From Saccharophagus degradans 2-40 (GTDB lineage: Bacteria > Pseudomonadota > Gammaproteobacteria > Pseudomonadales > Cellvibrionaceae), in assembly GCF_000013665.1 (NCBI RefSeq), contig NC_007912.1, positions 1,474,501-1,538,500 of the forward strand: a stretch of 64,000 nt of DNA. Direction: 5' to 3'. Position numbers and translations under genes: made by a program. The notes beneath the pieces are model-generated. The model worked only from the letters and a program-made list of their open reading frames with translations, ran no database searches and was not told the DNA's origin. The stretch's first letter is position 1. Each line of letters starts with the position of its first letter. This document shows, in pieces, positions 45,435 through 55,309 of this stretch.

Positions 45435-46850
45435 TTAAAACTCGTAGGATAGCGCCACCACCGTTGAATTAATACTGGGTAATACGTTTACGGTGTTTAA
45501 GTAGCCGCGTTTGTATTGGCTGTCTTCTTCTGGGTTTATGGTGTAGGTAGCCAATCGCACAGAAACAACATGCTTATTTTTCAAGTGGTAATCGAAGTTT
45601 ACACCCAGCGTGTAGTTTGTGGTTGCAGCTAAGCGGTAATCTGCGCTTAGGTACATGGGGAGGTCGTCTGGATTGCTGTTTTCTTCGAAAACACTGTGCC
45701 TAAAAAAGTCCGCATCCGACTGTTTGTATATTCGAAATTGCGGCTCTATTTTAAAGCGCTTGCTTATTTCTATTTGATAGCCCGCCGCCAGTGTATGCGA
45801 CGAAATGCCCCAGTCATCCCAGTAGTAGCGGTAGTTTACATCCAGTACTGTTGACTTGCTGGTGCTGTATTTGATTTTGCCGTAAACGCTTTGTTTAACG
45901 CGATGGTCGGGCCTAGCTTCGTAGATATTACTGGTGACTAAACCGTCGGTATCAATAATCGACACCATTTTTTGGGCGTCATTTTGATAACCGCTCGATT
46001 CGCCATAGCTGTAATTAAACTGTACTAGCGTATCTTTATTTACAACCTGAGTGGCCCCTGCTACCAAGCCCCACACGGTTTTGTTTTCGGTGGTGTTATC
46101 TTCGCTGGTAATACCGCCCACCAACCCGGTTGTGCTGGCGCCATTTGCACGCTGTGCTCGCCAGGCGGCCATAAACTCTTCTTCCGAGCTGAACTGGCCG
46201 CGATTTAATACCGTAGAGCGTGGTGTAACAACACCGCCATAGGGCGTTACGGCAGCATCTTCATAAGAGGCCGATAAAGAAAACTGCGTATTCTTTTTGT
46301 TAGCATTGCGCACAATACCAAAATTGATGCTACGCGAATCGTAGGTAGCCTCCGTAGAATAACGAGCACCAATATTAAAGGTGTATGCCTTGTTTAAAAT
46401 AGTGCTTTTATCTATAGATATATCTTTACGCGGATGCCGAATAATTTCGTACCACGGTAATTCTTCTGCGTTTACTTGGTAATCTTCAGCGCCCGATGGG
46501 CTGGTAAACGTCTGCGCAGTAGGGCTTGGGGCAGCCCCGTTTTCTGATGGCCCAGATACAACATCGTAGCCCATTTTTAAAGTGACGATGCTCTTGTCGC
46601 TTTTGCCTTTTAATTTCAACAAGCCCTGATTGACGCTGATGCGGCCATCTTCAGAGTATGAAAGAACAGCAGCTTGAGTTGACCATTTATGGCCTAACAC
46701 AACGCTTTTTTCAGCGCTGCTACTTTCTGTATTTGCCGTAGCAGCGGTACTTGCGAGTAGGGTGCATGTTGCAGCTGAAAGTAATTTAGTTAAATCTTTT
46801 TTCTTGCTGTGTTTTTTGTCGCGTTGCTTAAAATTAGAATCTAGTTGCAT
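45435..46850 (-). CDS. DUF3570 predicted outer-membrane barrel protein
   Basis: A 471-residue exported protein. After a charged N-terminus there is a hydrophobic segment (LLSAATCTLLASTAATANT) acting as a signal peptide. The mature region alternates short beta strands with Asn/Asp/Gly turns and ends VVALSYEF, the aromatic C-terminal signature of outer-membrane barrels. The phrase ELPWYEIIRHPRKDISIDKSTI is typical of DUF3570. Its start overlaps the DUF4266 gene by 10 bases, so the two are translationally coupled. Function unknown. Confidence 0.82.
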   Translation of the reverse strand: MQLDSNFKQRDKKHSKKKDLTKLLSAATCTLLASTAATANTESSSAEKSVVLGHKWSTQAAVLSYSEDGRISVNQGLLKLKGKSDKSIVTLKMGYDVVSGPSENGAAPSPTAQTFTSPSGAEDYQVNAEELPWYEIIRHPRKDISIDKSTILNKAYTFNIGARYSTEATYDSRSINFGIVRNANKKNTQFSLSASYEDAAVTPYGGVVTPRSTVLNRGQFSSEEEFMAAWRAQRANGASTTGLVGGITSEDNTTENKTVWGLVAGATQVVNKDTLVQFNYSYGESSGYQNDAQKMVSIIDTDGLVTSNIYEARPDHRVKQSVYGKIKYSTSKSTVLDVNYRYYWDDWGISSHTLAAGYQIEISKRFKIEPQFRIYKQSDADFFRHSVFEENSNPDDLPMYLSADYRLAATTNYTLGVNFDYHLKNKHVVSVRLATYTINPEEDSQYKRGYLNTVNVLPSINSTVVALSYEF

Positions 46851-47074
46851 CCGCAGCCACCTCCACCCAAACCACTACCACCAGTAGATGATTCGCGCGC
46901 GTAGTAAATATGGTCGTCAAATGCGGATTGAAGTCGGGAGTGATCTAATTGCATGGACTCTTTAGCAATGGTGCCTTTTTGCCAAGGTTTAACGCCCATT
47001 TTTGAGCAGCCACTAGTAAAAACTGGCAGCATTAAAAACAATATGAGTATTATTCTTGTTCTTGTAATTTTCAT
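46841..47074 (-). CDS. DUF4266 small lipoprotein with Gly/Cys-rich tail
   Basis: A 77-residue lipoprotein: signal with lipobox TSGC, then the DUF4266 core VKPWQKGTIAKESMQLDHSRLQSAFDDHIYYARESS and a tail GGSGLGGGGCGCN with two Cys. The tail resembles metal- or modification-prone Gly/Cys segments seen in small redox proteins and peptide precursors. Encoded between tlpA and the DUF3570 gene. Function is unknown; it is a good candidate substrate of the TlpA/DsbD thiol system. Confidence 0.85.
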   Translation of the reverse strand: MKITRTRIILILFLMLPVFTSGCSKMGVKPWQKGTIAKESMQLDHSRLQSAFDDHIYYARESSTGGSGLGGGGCGCN

Positions 47075-47177
47075 AGTACATCTGTAATCGAAAATAGAGT
47101 CTGTGTTGGGGTATAGCGCTTAGGAACCCTAAGCGCTATAGGTGTTGCAGCTTCAAAGGTAATTAGCTACCAGCGAA

Positions 47178-47660
47178 TTACTTATCTAACACCTTTTTAA
47201 TGTCATTTTCGTAATCGCCTTTCTTATCTGCGAAGAAACCAACATGATGTTTAACAATGTTGCCATCTCGGTCTACAAGATAGGAGCTGGGCATGCCATC
47301 TACTTGATATTTTTCGGCTAGCACGCCTTCTGGGTCAAACATCACTTTAAAGTCTGCAGTGTTATTCTTTAAGAACGCTTCTGCAGTAGCTTTTTCTTCA
47401 TCTAGATTGATAGCAATAATTTCAAGGTCAGGATACTGAGCTTTAATTTCATTCATCCAAGGGAAAGATTCTTGGCATGGCTCACACCAAGAAGCCCAAA
47501 AATCGATAAGCACTGGCTTACCTTTGTATTGCTCAAGCCCTGGAATAGGAGGAGCAGCTTCGCCCTGCATAGTGCCTTCGCTAAACGCTGTAGCACTTAA
47601 TAGGGCGCTGGAAAGGCCAACGGAGAGGGCAAGTGTGCATTGTTTAATAAATGTTTTCAT
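47178..47660 (-). CDS. TlpA/ResA-like periplasmic thioredoxin
   Basis: A 160-residue exported thiol-disulfide protein with signal peptide (ALSVGLSSALLSATAFS), thioredoxin active site WASWCEPCQESFPW near residue 53, and the cis-Pro loop DGMPSSYLVDRDGNIV. It lies 28 bases after the dsbD gene and 103 bases before the DUF4266 gene. Probably reduced by DsbD and acting on Cys of envelope proteins, such as DUF4266 or cytochromes. Confidence 0.88.
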   Translation of the reverse strand: MKTFIKQCTLALSVGLSSALLSATAFSEGTMQGEAAPPIPGLEQYKGKPVLIDFWASWCEPCQESFPWMNEIKAQYPDLEIIAINLDEEKATAEAFLKNNTADFKVMFDPEGVLAEKYQVDGMPSSYLVDRDGNIVKHHVGFFADKKGDYENDIKKVLDK

Positions 47661-47688
47661 TTGCGATTCCTTGATAGTTAAGTGGCAA

Positions 47689-49575
47689 TTAGTTTTTAGC
47701 TAGGCTTTCAACCGCTGCGGGCTGTGCTTGCTGAACAATTTGAATTACAGACTCTAAATGTGGAGCAAGTTCTTTCGCGTGAATTTCACTGCGAATATGG
47801 AAGTTGCTCATTTCGTTACCACTGTTATCGAAAAACAATAAGCTGGGTGGTCCGAATAGGTTGTAATGCTCTAGTAAAAGAGAATCGTCTGTAACGTCGG
47901 CTTTAATTAAATAGAAGTTATCTAATTGCGCGGCAACTGAAGGTGATGGGAATACTTCATGCTCCATTATTTTGCATGATACGCACCAGTCAGCGAAAAA
48001 GTCTAACAGCACTGGCTGGCCGTTTTCGCGAGCAATGGCTAGCTCTGCATCTAATTCTTCTAGGGTAGAAACCTTAACAAATTTTTCTTTTACAGAGGGT
48101 TGACCAGATTGCGCAACCACTGTTGTAGAGCCTAGGTTTTGTAATGGTTGTAATGGGTTAGTTGCGCCACTAGCTGCACCAATCCACATTAGTGTGCCGT
48201 ACAGTACCGAGATAAAACCAACGGTTTTTCTGAATTGTCCCCAACCTTGCTGGCTGCTGAAATCCAAGCCGCCCATAAATACACCAGAGCCAAGAAGTAA
48301 TGCGCCCCAAAGTGCAAGAGTAACTTGTGAAGGTAGGATGCGATCCAAGAACCAAATGGCAACAGCCAGTAGCATTACGCCGAAGAAAGCTTTTACGCCG
48401 TCCATCCAGCCGCCTGCACGAGGTATTAAGTGAGCGCCACCAGTACCGATTATAAGAAGCGGTGTACCCATACCCATACCTAGAGAGAAGAGTGCGGTAC
48501 CGCCCATTAGTGCGCCACCTTGGGTGGTGCTGATGTAAACAAGTGCGCCAGCAAGTGGAGCAGATACACAAGGTGATACGATTAGGGCAGAAAGAATACC
48601 CATAATAAGCGTACCGATATAAGTGCCGCCCTGTTGCTTATTGTTTAAATTGTTAAGTTTGTTTTGAATGCCTGAAGGCAGTTGTAGCTCGTACAAACCA
48701 AACATAGAAAGCGAAAGCAATACAAACAAAATTGCAAAAGTGGTTATTACGTATGGGTTTTGTAGGTAAGCAATTACGTTGTTACCCGCCACACCTAAAA
48801 TTACACCTAGTGTTGCGTAGGTAGTCGCCATACCAATTACGTAAGATAACGATAAGGCAAAGCTTTCTGTCTTTTTGAGTTCTTTTTTCTGGCCAACAAT
48901 AATGCTAGACAAAATTGGAATCATTGGCAGTACGCAAGGGGTGAAGGTAAGTGCAAGACCGCCTAAAAAGAAAACGCCAATAATGGTTAAAATGGTGCCT
49001 TCTTTAAGCAGCGTGGTTAATCTGCTTTCTTCGGTTTGCACTACAGATGAGGCGCCTAAACCTGTTTGGCTTATTTCGCCGGCTGTTGCAATTGCGCTAC
49101 CGCTAGTAGGTAGTGACGTAATGCTGTTGGCTGTGAATTCATAAGTTTTGCGTTTTGGCGCAAAGCATATGCCTTGCTCTGCACAACCCTGATACTTAAC
49201 GCGAACGCTAAAGTCGCCCAGAGCAGAAGCGCCCACAGGCACTTCTAAAGTAACGTGTTTTTTATACACTTCTTGAGTGCCAAAATACTTGTCGTTTTTG
49301 GTTATGCCTTCAGGGAAGCTTACATTGCCTAGTTCGACAAAATCACCTGAGGCAACTTTAAATTCGAACTTGTTTTTGTACATGTAGTGGCCGTCAGCGA
49401 TTTGCCAGCTGGCAACCAGTAGACCTTCTTCGGTTAATTCGATAGAGGGGATGAATGCCTCATCGGAACTGAGTTGCTGCGCTGCGTTACCATCAGCAGC
49501 AAATGCTGGCGATAGCAATGTCAAAAGCAGGCACGCTATTGTTGCTTGGGTTAGGCGTAGAATTGAAGTATACAT
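47689..49575 (-). CDS. dsbD: Thiol:disulfide interchange protein DsbD
   Basis: A 628-residue inner-membrane electron transporter that carries reducing power from cytoplasmic thioredoxin to the periplasm. Visible are a signal peptide (start taken at ATG 49575; the open frame begins at GTG 49599), the alpha domain with Cys in YQGCAEQGICFAPK, the eight-helix core with Cys in FTPCVLPMIP and VSPCVSAPLAG, and the C-terminal thioredoxin domain with WCVSCK. All six catalytic Cys seem present. First gene of the minus-strand redox operon. Confidence 0.93.
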   Translation of the reverse strand: MYTSILRLTQATIACLLLTLLSPAFAADGNAAQQLSSDEAFIPSIELTEEGLLVASWQIADGHYMYKNKFEFKVASGDFVELGNVSFPEGITKNDKYFGTQEVYKKHVTLEVPVGASALGDFSVRVKYQGCAEQGICFAPKRKTYEFTANSITSLPTSGSAIATAGEISQTGLGASSVVQTEESRLTTLLKEGTILTIIGVFFLGGLALTFTPCVLPMIPILSSIIVGQKKELKKTESFALSLSYVIGMATTYATLGVILGVAGNNVIAYLQNPYVITTFAILFVLLSLSMFGLYELQLPSGIQNKLNNLNNKQQGGTYIGTLIMGILSALIVSPCVSAPLAGALVYISTTQGGALMGGTALFSLGMGMGTPLLIIGTGGAHLIPRAGGWMDGVKAFFGVMLLAVAIWFLDRILPSQVTLALWGALLLGSGVFMGGLDFSSQQGWGQFRKTVGFISVLYGTLMWIGAASGATNPLQPLQNLGSTTVVAQSGQPSVKEKFVKVSTLEELDAELAIARENGQPVLLDFFADWCVSCKIMEHEVFPSPSVAAQLDNFYLIKADVTDDSLLLEHYNLFGPPSLLFFDNSGNEMSNFHIRSEIHAKELAPHLESVIQIVQQAQPAAVESLAKN

Positions 49576-50989
49576 CGTTGTTGCTCGCTCGTTTATCACG
49601 GGTTAATCATCAGAGTGTTAAGTAACAAAAGTCTGAACGCTGGTGGTGTTAGTTGGTTAAAATTTAGGTTACGTATTCCCGCGCGCTTTAACGTTCGCCG
49701 TGCCATTTCGCTGAGCAAGTGGTGCATGCTCAGGGTGGTTCGATAAACCAAACTAAATGTACCGTGAGTGCTCAAATCAATAGGCGGTAATTAGCTGCCT
49801 AAAAGAGATAAAACACGACCCAACTGTTGCGAATATGCACAGCGAGGCTTTGGCAGCCGAATAAGGCTGTCAGGTACGATTTGGATTAAGTACGTTTTAG
49901 CGCCGAGTGTTAATTAATCAGCGTGGATGATAATCTGGGTCATAGGTAATCCTCGAAACATGATTGATTAATACGTTTATTACTCCCGACTTGTATTCGC
50001 GGGATATAACATTTGCCGGCGGTTGTTAAGATTAATATTTTATAGTGCCGGCTTTGTCACTTTGGGTAAGTGTGACGTGCATCACGGTCCGTAGTGACTT
50101 TTTCGTTTTTGTTGTTTGCAAAAGGTAATGCTTCTGCAATTTTGTTATTACATTGTAAGTTCGTGATTCTAAAACGAAATATGTTATAGATCGGACTTGC
50201 ATGTAATTTAAACAATATTTTAACTCTATGAAAATTACAACGCCTTTTGATGTCTTTTTGCGACGGACATTCAAAAATTCGTAGTGACATAGTCTACTTG
50301 ATAATTAACTCGCAAATTTCACTGTCATTTCACCTGCAATGCTATTAACTGGTTGACACTAAGTGATAAAATTCGCCGTAGTTCGGACACGCCTATAGGT
50401 ACTTTAAGTGGATTCTAAGGTGAGGCGGGCTGGAGTTTGTTCTTGGTTAAATTGGTTAAGTGGCGTCATGTTAATAGCAACCGGTAGGTAATTATTCTCG
50501 GGCCCGCTTTTCGAAAATAATAAAATACGCTTTGTGTACTAACAATTAGTAAAATTTTTGTTTTTAACAAAAAAGCAGTCAGCAAAATAGCTGGCAAAAA
50601 ATATCATGTTTGTAAAAGACGCACCGTATCCACCGCCGAAAGGCAACTGTAAAAACTAACGTAGTCCAATAAGTGTAATTAGGTTTGAATCGCGGGAAAG
50701 TTGTACCCAAAAACTGTTCAGCATGCCTGACGTGTGCATAAGAAGTTACTTGCTGTCGTTTGAATGTTGTTATTTAGCACTTGTTGATTGTTAAGTTGTT
50801 ACTGTTGTGTTCTTAGGTTTCCTTTGCGTCCGCCAAGCGTGTCAACGAAGGTCGGTACTGCTACTTACTTTGTCAATGTGAAAATATTGGCAACTAATCT
50901 TTGCACACCGAGCCGCGTTAATTTGTTTAATTATTGGGATGGGAAGCAGTTTTCTCACCTGTTATAAACCTAGCAAAGAGGTAATAACC
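49576..50989. other. 1.4-kb non-coding interval between dsbD and the CBM2 gene
   Basis: This large interval between divergent genes is AT-rich and holds no convincing gene; small frames at 50032-50290 on the minus strand lack ribosome sites and family resemblance. Features noted: inverted repeat CTGAGCA/TGCTCAG (49711-49717, 49727-49733), inverted repeat TGGCAGCC/GGCTGTCA (around 49851-49872), and a CRP-like palindrome at 50071-50086. It is likely a long regulatory or 5' untranslated region for the cellulose locus. Confidence 0.6.
50071..50086. promoter_or_regulatory. CRP/Vfr-like binding site
   Basis: TGTGACGTGCATCACG matches the CRP consensus TGTGA-N6-TCACA at nine of ten key bases. It lies about 490 bases upstream of dsbD and 900 bases upstream of the CBM2 gene, so which one it controls is unclear. 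A CRP-type regulator would fit catabolite control of cellulose functions. Confidence 0.5.
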
Positions 50990-52054
<1,065 letters not shown>

Positions 52055-52082
52055 ACCTAACGAAGCTTAAAGAGAATAAGTC

Positions 52083-55000
52083 ATGAAAAAAATATTCAAG
52101 ATTTCAGCGCTCTCGCTAGGTTTCTCAATTGCTGGCGCTGCATCTGCAGCTGATTTGTGCAATGTAACCTACGAAGCGGTAAATAGCTGGGGCTCCGGTG
52201 CCCAGCAAGCGGTAACCGTTGTAAATAACGGCCCTGCTTTAAATGCCTGGCAGTTAAGCTGGACATTTAACGGCAGCGAAAATATAGACAACCTATGGGA
52301 TGGCGTGCTTTCGCAAACTGGTGCGAATGTTACCGTTAACAATGCTGGCTATAACGGCAGTGTTGGTACTGGCGGTCAATTTAGCTTCGGTTTTACCGTA
52401 AGCGGTTGGAGCGAAAACTTTCCCACAGAGTTTTACCTAAATGGTGAAGCGTGTAGTGGAGCTGTTGACCCTAATCCCAATCCTAACCCAGAGCCAACTG
52501 ATGGCGCTGTGTGGGAGTTAAACTCAGCCGATTCAGTGTTTAGCTTTGTAACTGTTAAAAAAGAGCACGTTGCCGAAGTTCAAACGTTTACTGCCTACAA
52601 CGCAACAGTTGATAGCGATGGCGTTGCAACGCTTGCTATAGACTTAAACAGTGCAGAAACGAACATTGATATACGCAACGAGCGCTTCCGCAATGTATTG
52701 TTTGAAACAGCTTTCCTTCCTACTCTGTACTACAGTGTTCAGCTAGATATGGCTTCACTGTCTGCATTGGCGGTTGGCGATGCTCAAACGCAAACGCTTG
52801 GTGGCACGCTAACACTACACGGTGTACAAGCAGTGGTTGAGGCTGAAGTGTTGGTTGTTAAAACTAGCGCTACCGACTTAACCGTATCAACGTCTAAGCC
52901 TATTTTAATTAAGGCTGCCGATTTTGATTTGGTAAGCGGTGTAGAGTCTTTGCGAGCCTTGGCTAGTCTTTCAAGTATTGGTCAGACGGTACCTGTTTAC
53001 TTCCGTTTAGACTTCGATGCTGCAGACCCGCAAGTAACTAATGCGGTTGCTGTTCCTGCTACTCCTGCGGCGCCAACGTCTCTAACTGCAGACTTCACAG
53101 AAAGCAGTGGTATTGCCGCGTTGAACTGGAATGATGCAAGCAATAACGAAACCGAGTTTTTGGTTCGTCGTCGTGAAGCGTCAACCGGTTACTGGTCAAG
53201 ACTGACCGAAGTTAACGCGAACAGTACTTTGTTAGATGATCTTCTGTTAGAAGAAGACACCTACGACTACAAAGTGATTGCATTGAACAACGGTGTGCCT
53301 TCTGCGCCATCGCCAGTTGCAACTGTTGTAGCTACTACCAACCCTAACCCAGAACCATTGACTGGCGAAGAGCACTATCAAGCTAAGTGCGCAAGCTGTC
53401 ACGGTGATGACGCTAGCGGTGGTGTAGTTGGTGTTGCTTTGAATACTGAGCGCGATTTAACCGTTATGCTGAACACCATTGTTACTCGCATGCCTCCAGG
53501 CGAAGCGGATAACTGTGATCAAGAGTGTGCGGAAGCAATTGGTGGTTATATTCAAACTACTTTCTGGAACGGCGGTGAGCCAGAGCCAGAATTAGCTTGT
53601 GACACTGTTACTTACGGTGCTCGTCAGTTGAAGCTACTTACCAAAGCTGAGTATCAACGTTCTGTTGAAGACTTAGTTGGTATTGATTACAACGTAGCAA
53701 GCGGCTTAGCAGAAGATAACATTATTGGTTACTTCGTTAATAACACCACCAAAGTGGTTGTGCCAACGGTTTACGATCAGTATCTCACAGTAGCTGAAGA
53801 AATCGCGCAGTGGTCTGCTGACAGAAACTTTGCGGGTGCATTAACTTGTGGCACTAACTTTAACCAAACCTGTGCGAATCAGTTTGTTAACAACTTCGCT
53901 CCAAAAGTATTCCGACGCGCGCTTTCTAGCGATGAAGCTGCGGCTTACTTGGCGATTGCTAACGGCAGCGCTACCAACGGTGATGTTAAAGCGGGTATTC
54001 AACTTGCGATGGAAGGCTTGTTCTCTTCTCCGCAATTTGTATATAGACACGAGCTTGGTGAAGCCAATCCAAATAACAATGCTATCGACTCTGACGCGTT
54101 TGAATTAACGTCTTATGAAATGGCTACTTGGTTGTCTTACACTTATGCCGGTACCACACCAGATGCAATTGCTATGCAAAAAGCTGCAAACAATCAGTTG
54201 CGCACAGACGCGGAAATTCGCGCCGAAGCTCAACGTTTGTTAGAAGGTGCTGGTGCGAAGCAAAAAATGGGTGACTTCGTTGCTAGCTGGTTAGGTACTG
54301 ACCACATTGCAAACGCACCTAAAGATGCTTCTGTATGGCCTGGTTTTGATGCGTTAATTCCGCATTTACAAACTGAAATACGCGAAATGTTCTCGTACGT
54401 AATGTTAGAGCCAACTGAAAGCTTTGCTTCGGTTTACAACGCTAACTATACCTTCGTGAACGGACCATTGGCGCAACACTACGGCATTAACGGTGTAAGC
54501 GGTAATGAATTCCAAAAAGTAACAACTACCGATCGCGGTGGCATTTTGGCGAACGGTGCGTTTATGGCGCGCTGGGGTGAAAGTGTAGAGTCTTCACCAA
54601 TTCGTCGTTCTGTGCGCGTACGCCGTCGTATGCTTTGTCAGGATCAACCAGATCCCCCTGGCAACGTAAACATCGGTCGTGAAAACGCTGCAGACGAATT
54701 CCACGAGGCGTTGGCAGATCCTACTACGACTAACCGTGAGCGTTATGAGCTGTTAACATCAGGTGAAACTTGTGCTACTTGTCACCAAGAGTGGATTAAC
54801 CCTCTCGGCTTTGGTATGGAAGATTTCACTGCGGTTGGTACGCGTCGTGTGACGGATCTAAATGGCAATACTATTGATGCAAGCGGTCAATTGTACGCGC
54901 CAGAAAACCTCAACGATAAAGACGTCTTTATTAACTTTAACGGTACTCAAGGTTTAGGTGCGTTACTGACTACCTTGCCAAGTGCGCAGTCTTGTTTGCC

Positions 55001-55211
55001 ACAAAACTTGTTCCGTTATTCCGTGGGCGTTGGTGTAGAAGGGTTGGATGATAATCCAGAAGGCAACGAGCTAGTTCCTGCAGAACGGGATGGCTATGCC
55101 TGTGAAGTTAAAAACCTGACGAGCACTATGTTAGAGCAAAGTCCGCGAGCAATGCTGGAAGGCATGGGTTCCATGCAAGCGGTACGTTACCGCAAAGCGT
55201 GGGCGCGTTAA
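52083..55211 (+). CDS. cbp2D: CBM2-YceI-FN3-cytochrome c-DUF1592/1588/1585 protein (Cbp2D-like)
   Basis: Secreted multi-domain redox protein of 1042 residues. Signal peptide (ends GAASA), CBM2 (about 24-128), YceI quinone-binding-type domain (about 143-315), FN3 (about 330-415), a c-type cytochrome with C436-x-x-C439-H440 and a likely Met ligand in MPPGE, then planctomycete-type domains: DUF1587/DUF1595-like (about 510-665), DUF1592 (about 672-810), DUF1588 (about 816-930) with a second haem motif C897-A-T-C900-H901, and DUF1585 at the C-terminus. It starts 28 bases after cbp2E and repeats its CBM2-YceI arrangement. C. japonicus Cbp2D is needed for cellulose use and is redox active. Confidence 0.88.
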   Translation: MKKIFKISALSLGFSIAGAASAADLCNVTYEAVNSWGSGAQQAVTVVNNGPALNAWQLSWTFNGSENIDNLWDGVLSQTGANVTVNNAGYNGSVGTGGQFSFGFTVSGWSENFPTEFYLNGEACSGAVDPNPNPNPEPTDGAVWELNSADSVFSFVTVKKEHVAEVQTFTAYNATVDSDGVATLAIDLNSAETNIDIRNERFRNVLFETAFLPTLYYSVQLDMASLSALAVGDAQTQTLGGTLTLHGVQAVVEAEVLVVKTSATDLTVSTSKPILIKAADFDLVSGVESLRALASLSSIGQTVPVYFRLDFDAADPQVTNAVAVPATPAAPTSLTADFTESSGIAALNWNDASNNETEFLVRRREASTGYWSRLTEVNANSTLLDDLLLEEDTYDYKVIALNNGVPSAPSPVATVVATTNPNPEPLTGEEHYQAKCASCHGDDASGGVVGVALNTERDLTVMLNTIVTRMPPGEADNCDQECAEAIGGYIQTTFWNGGEPEPELACDTVTYGARQLKLLTKAEYQRSVEDLVGIDYNVASGLAEDNIIGYFVNNTTKVVVPTVYDQYLTVAEEIAQWSADRNFAGALTCGTNFNQTCANQFVNNFAPKVFRRALSSDEAAAYLAIANGSATNGDVKAGIQLAMEGLFSSPQFVYRHELGEANPNNNAIDSDAFELTSYEMATWLSYTYAGTTPDAIAMQKAANNQLRTDAEIRAEAQRLLEGAGAKQKMGDFVASWLGTDHIANAPKDASVWPGFDALIPHLQTEIREMFSYVMLEPTESFASVYNANYTFVNGPLAQHYGINGVSGNEFQKVTTTDRGGILANGAFMARWGESVESSPIRRSVRVRRRMLCQDQPDPPGNVNIGRENAADEFHEALADPTTTNRERYELLTSGETCATCHQEWINPLGFGMEDFTAVGTRRVTDLNGNTIDASGQLYAPENLNDKDVFINFNGTQGLGALLTTLPSAQSCLPQNLFRYSVGVGVEGLDDNPEGNELVPAERDGYACEVKNLTSTMLEQSPRAMLEGMGSMQAVRYRKAWAR

Positions 55212-55220
55212 TAAAACTCA

Positions 55221-55250
55221 GTGCTTTACCGAACGAGTTCGGTAAAGCAC
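55221..55250 (+). other. Strong hairpin between cbp2D and the DUF1552 gene
   Basis: Perfect 13-bp stem, arms 55221-55233 and 55238-55250, with a CGAG tetraloop, ten bases after the cbp2D stop. No T run follows, so it more likely protects the 3' end of an upstream transcript or tunes expression of the downstream gene than terminates transcription. Confidence 0.8.
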
Positions 55251-55309
55251 CTGCTTAGGTGATAACAAATCATTTAAGTCAGTGTGAATCGAAATGAAGG
55301 TTTAATAAC

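Noticed and set aside
50032-50290. Two overlapping minus-strand small open frames in the 1.4-kb gap
   Set aside because: No ribosome site, no recognisable family, low-complexity AT-driven composition.
50610-50650. Possible riboswitch (GACGCA and CCGCCGAAAGGC segments resemble parts of cyclic-di-GMP or cobalamin RNAs)
   Set aside because: Order and pairing of the conserved elements do not match either consensus when read by eye; a covariance model search would be decisive.
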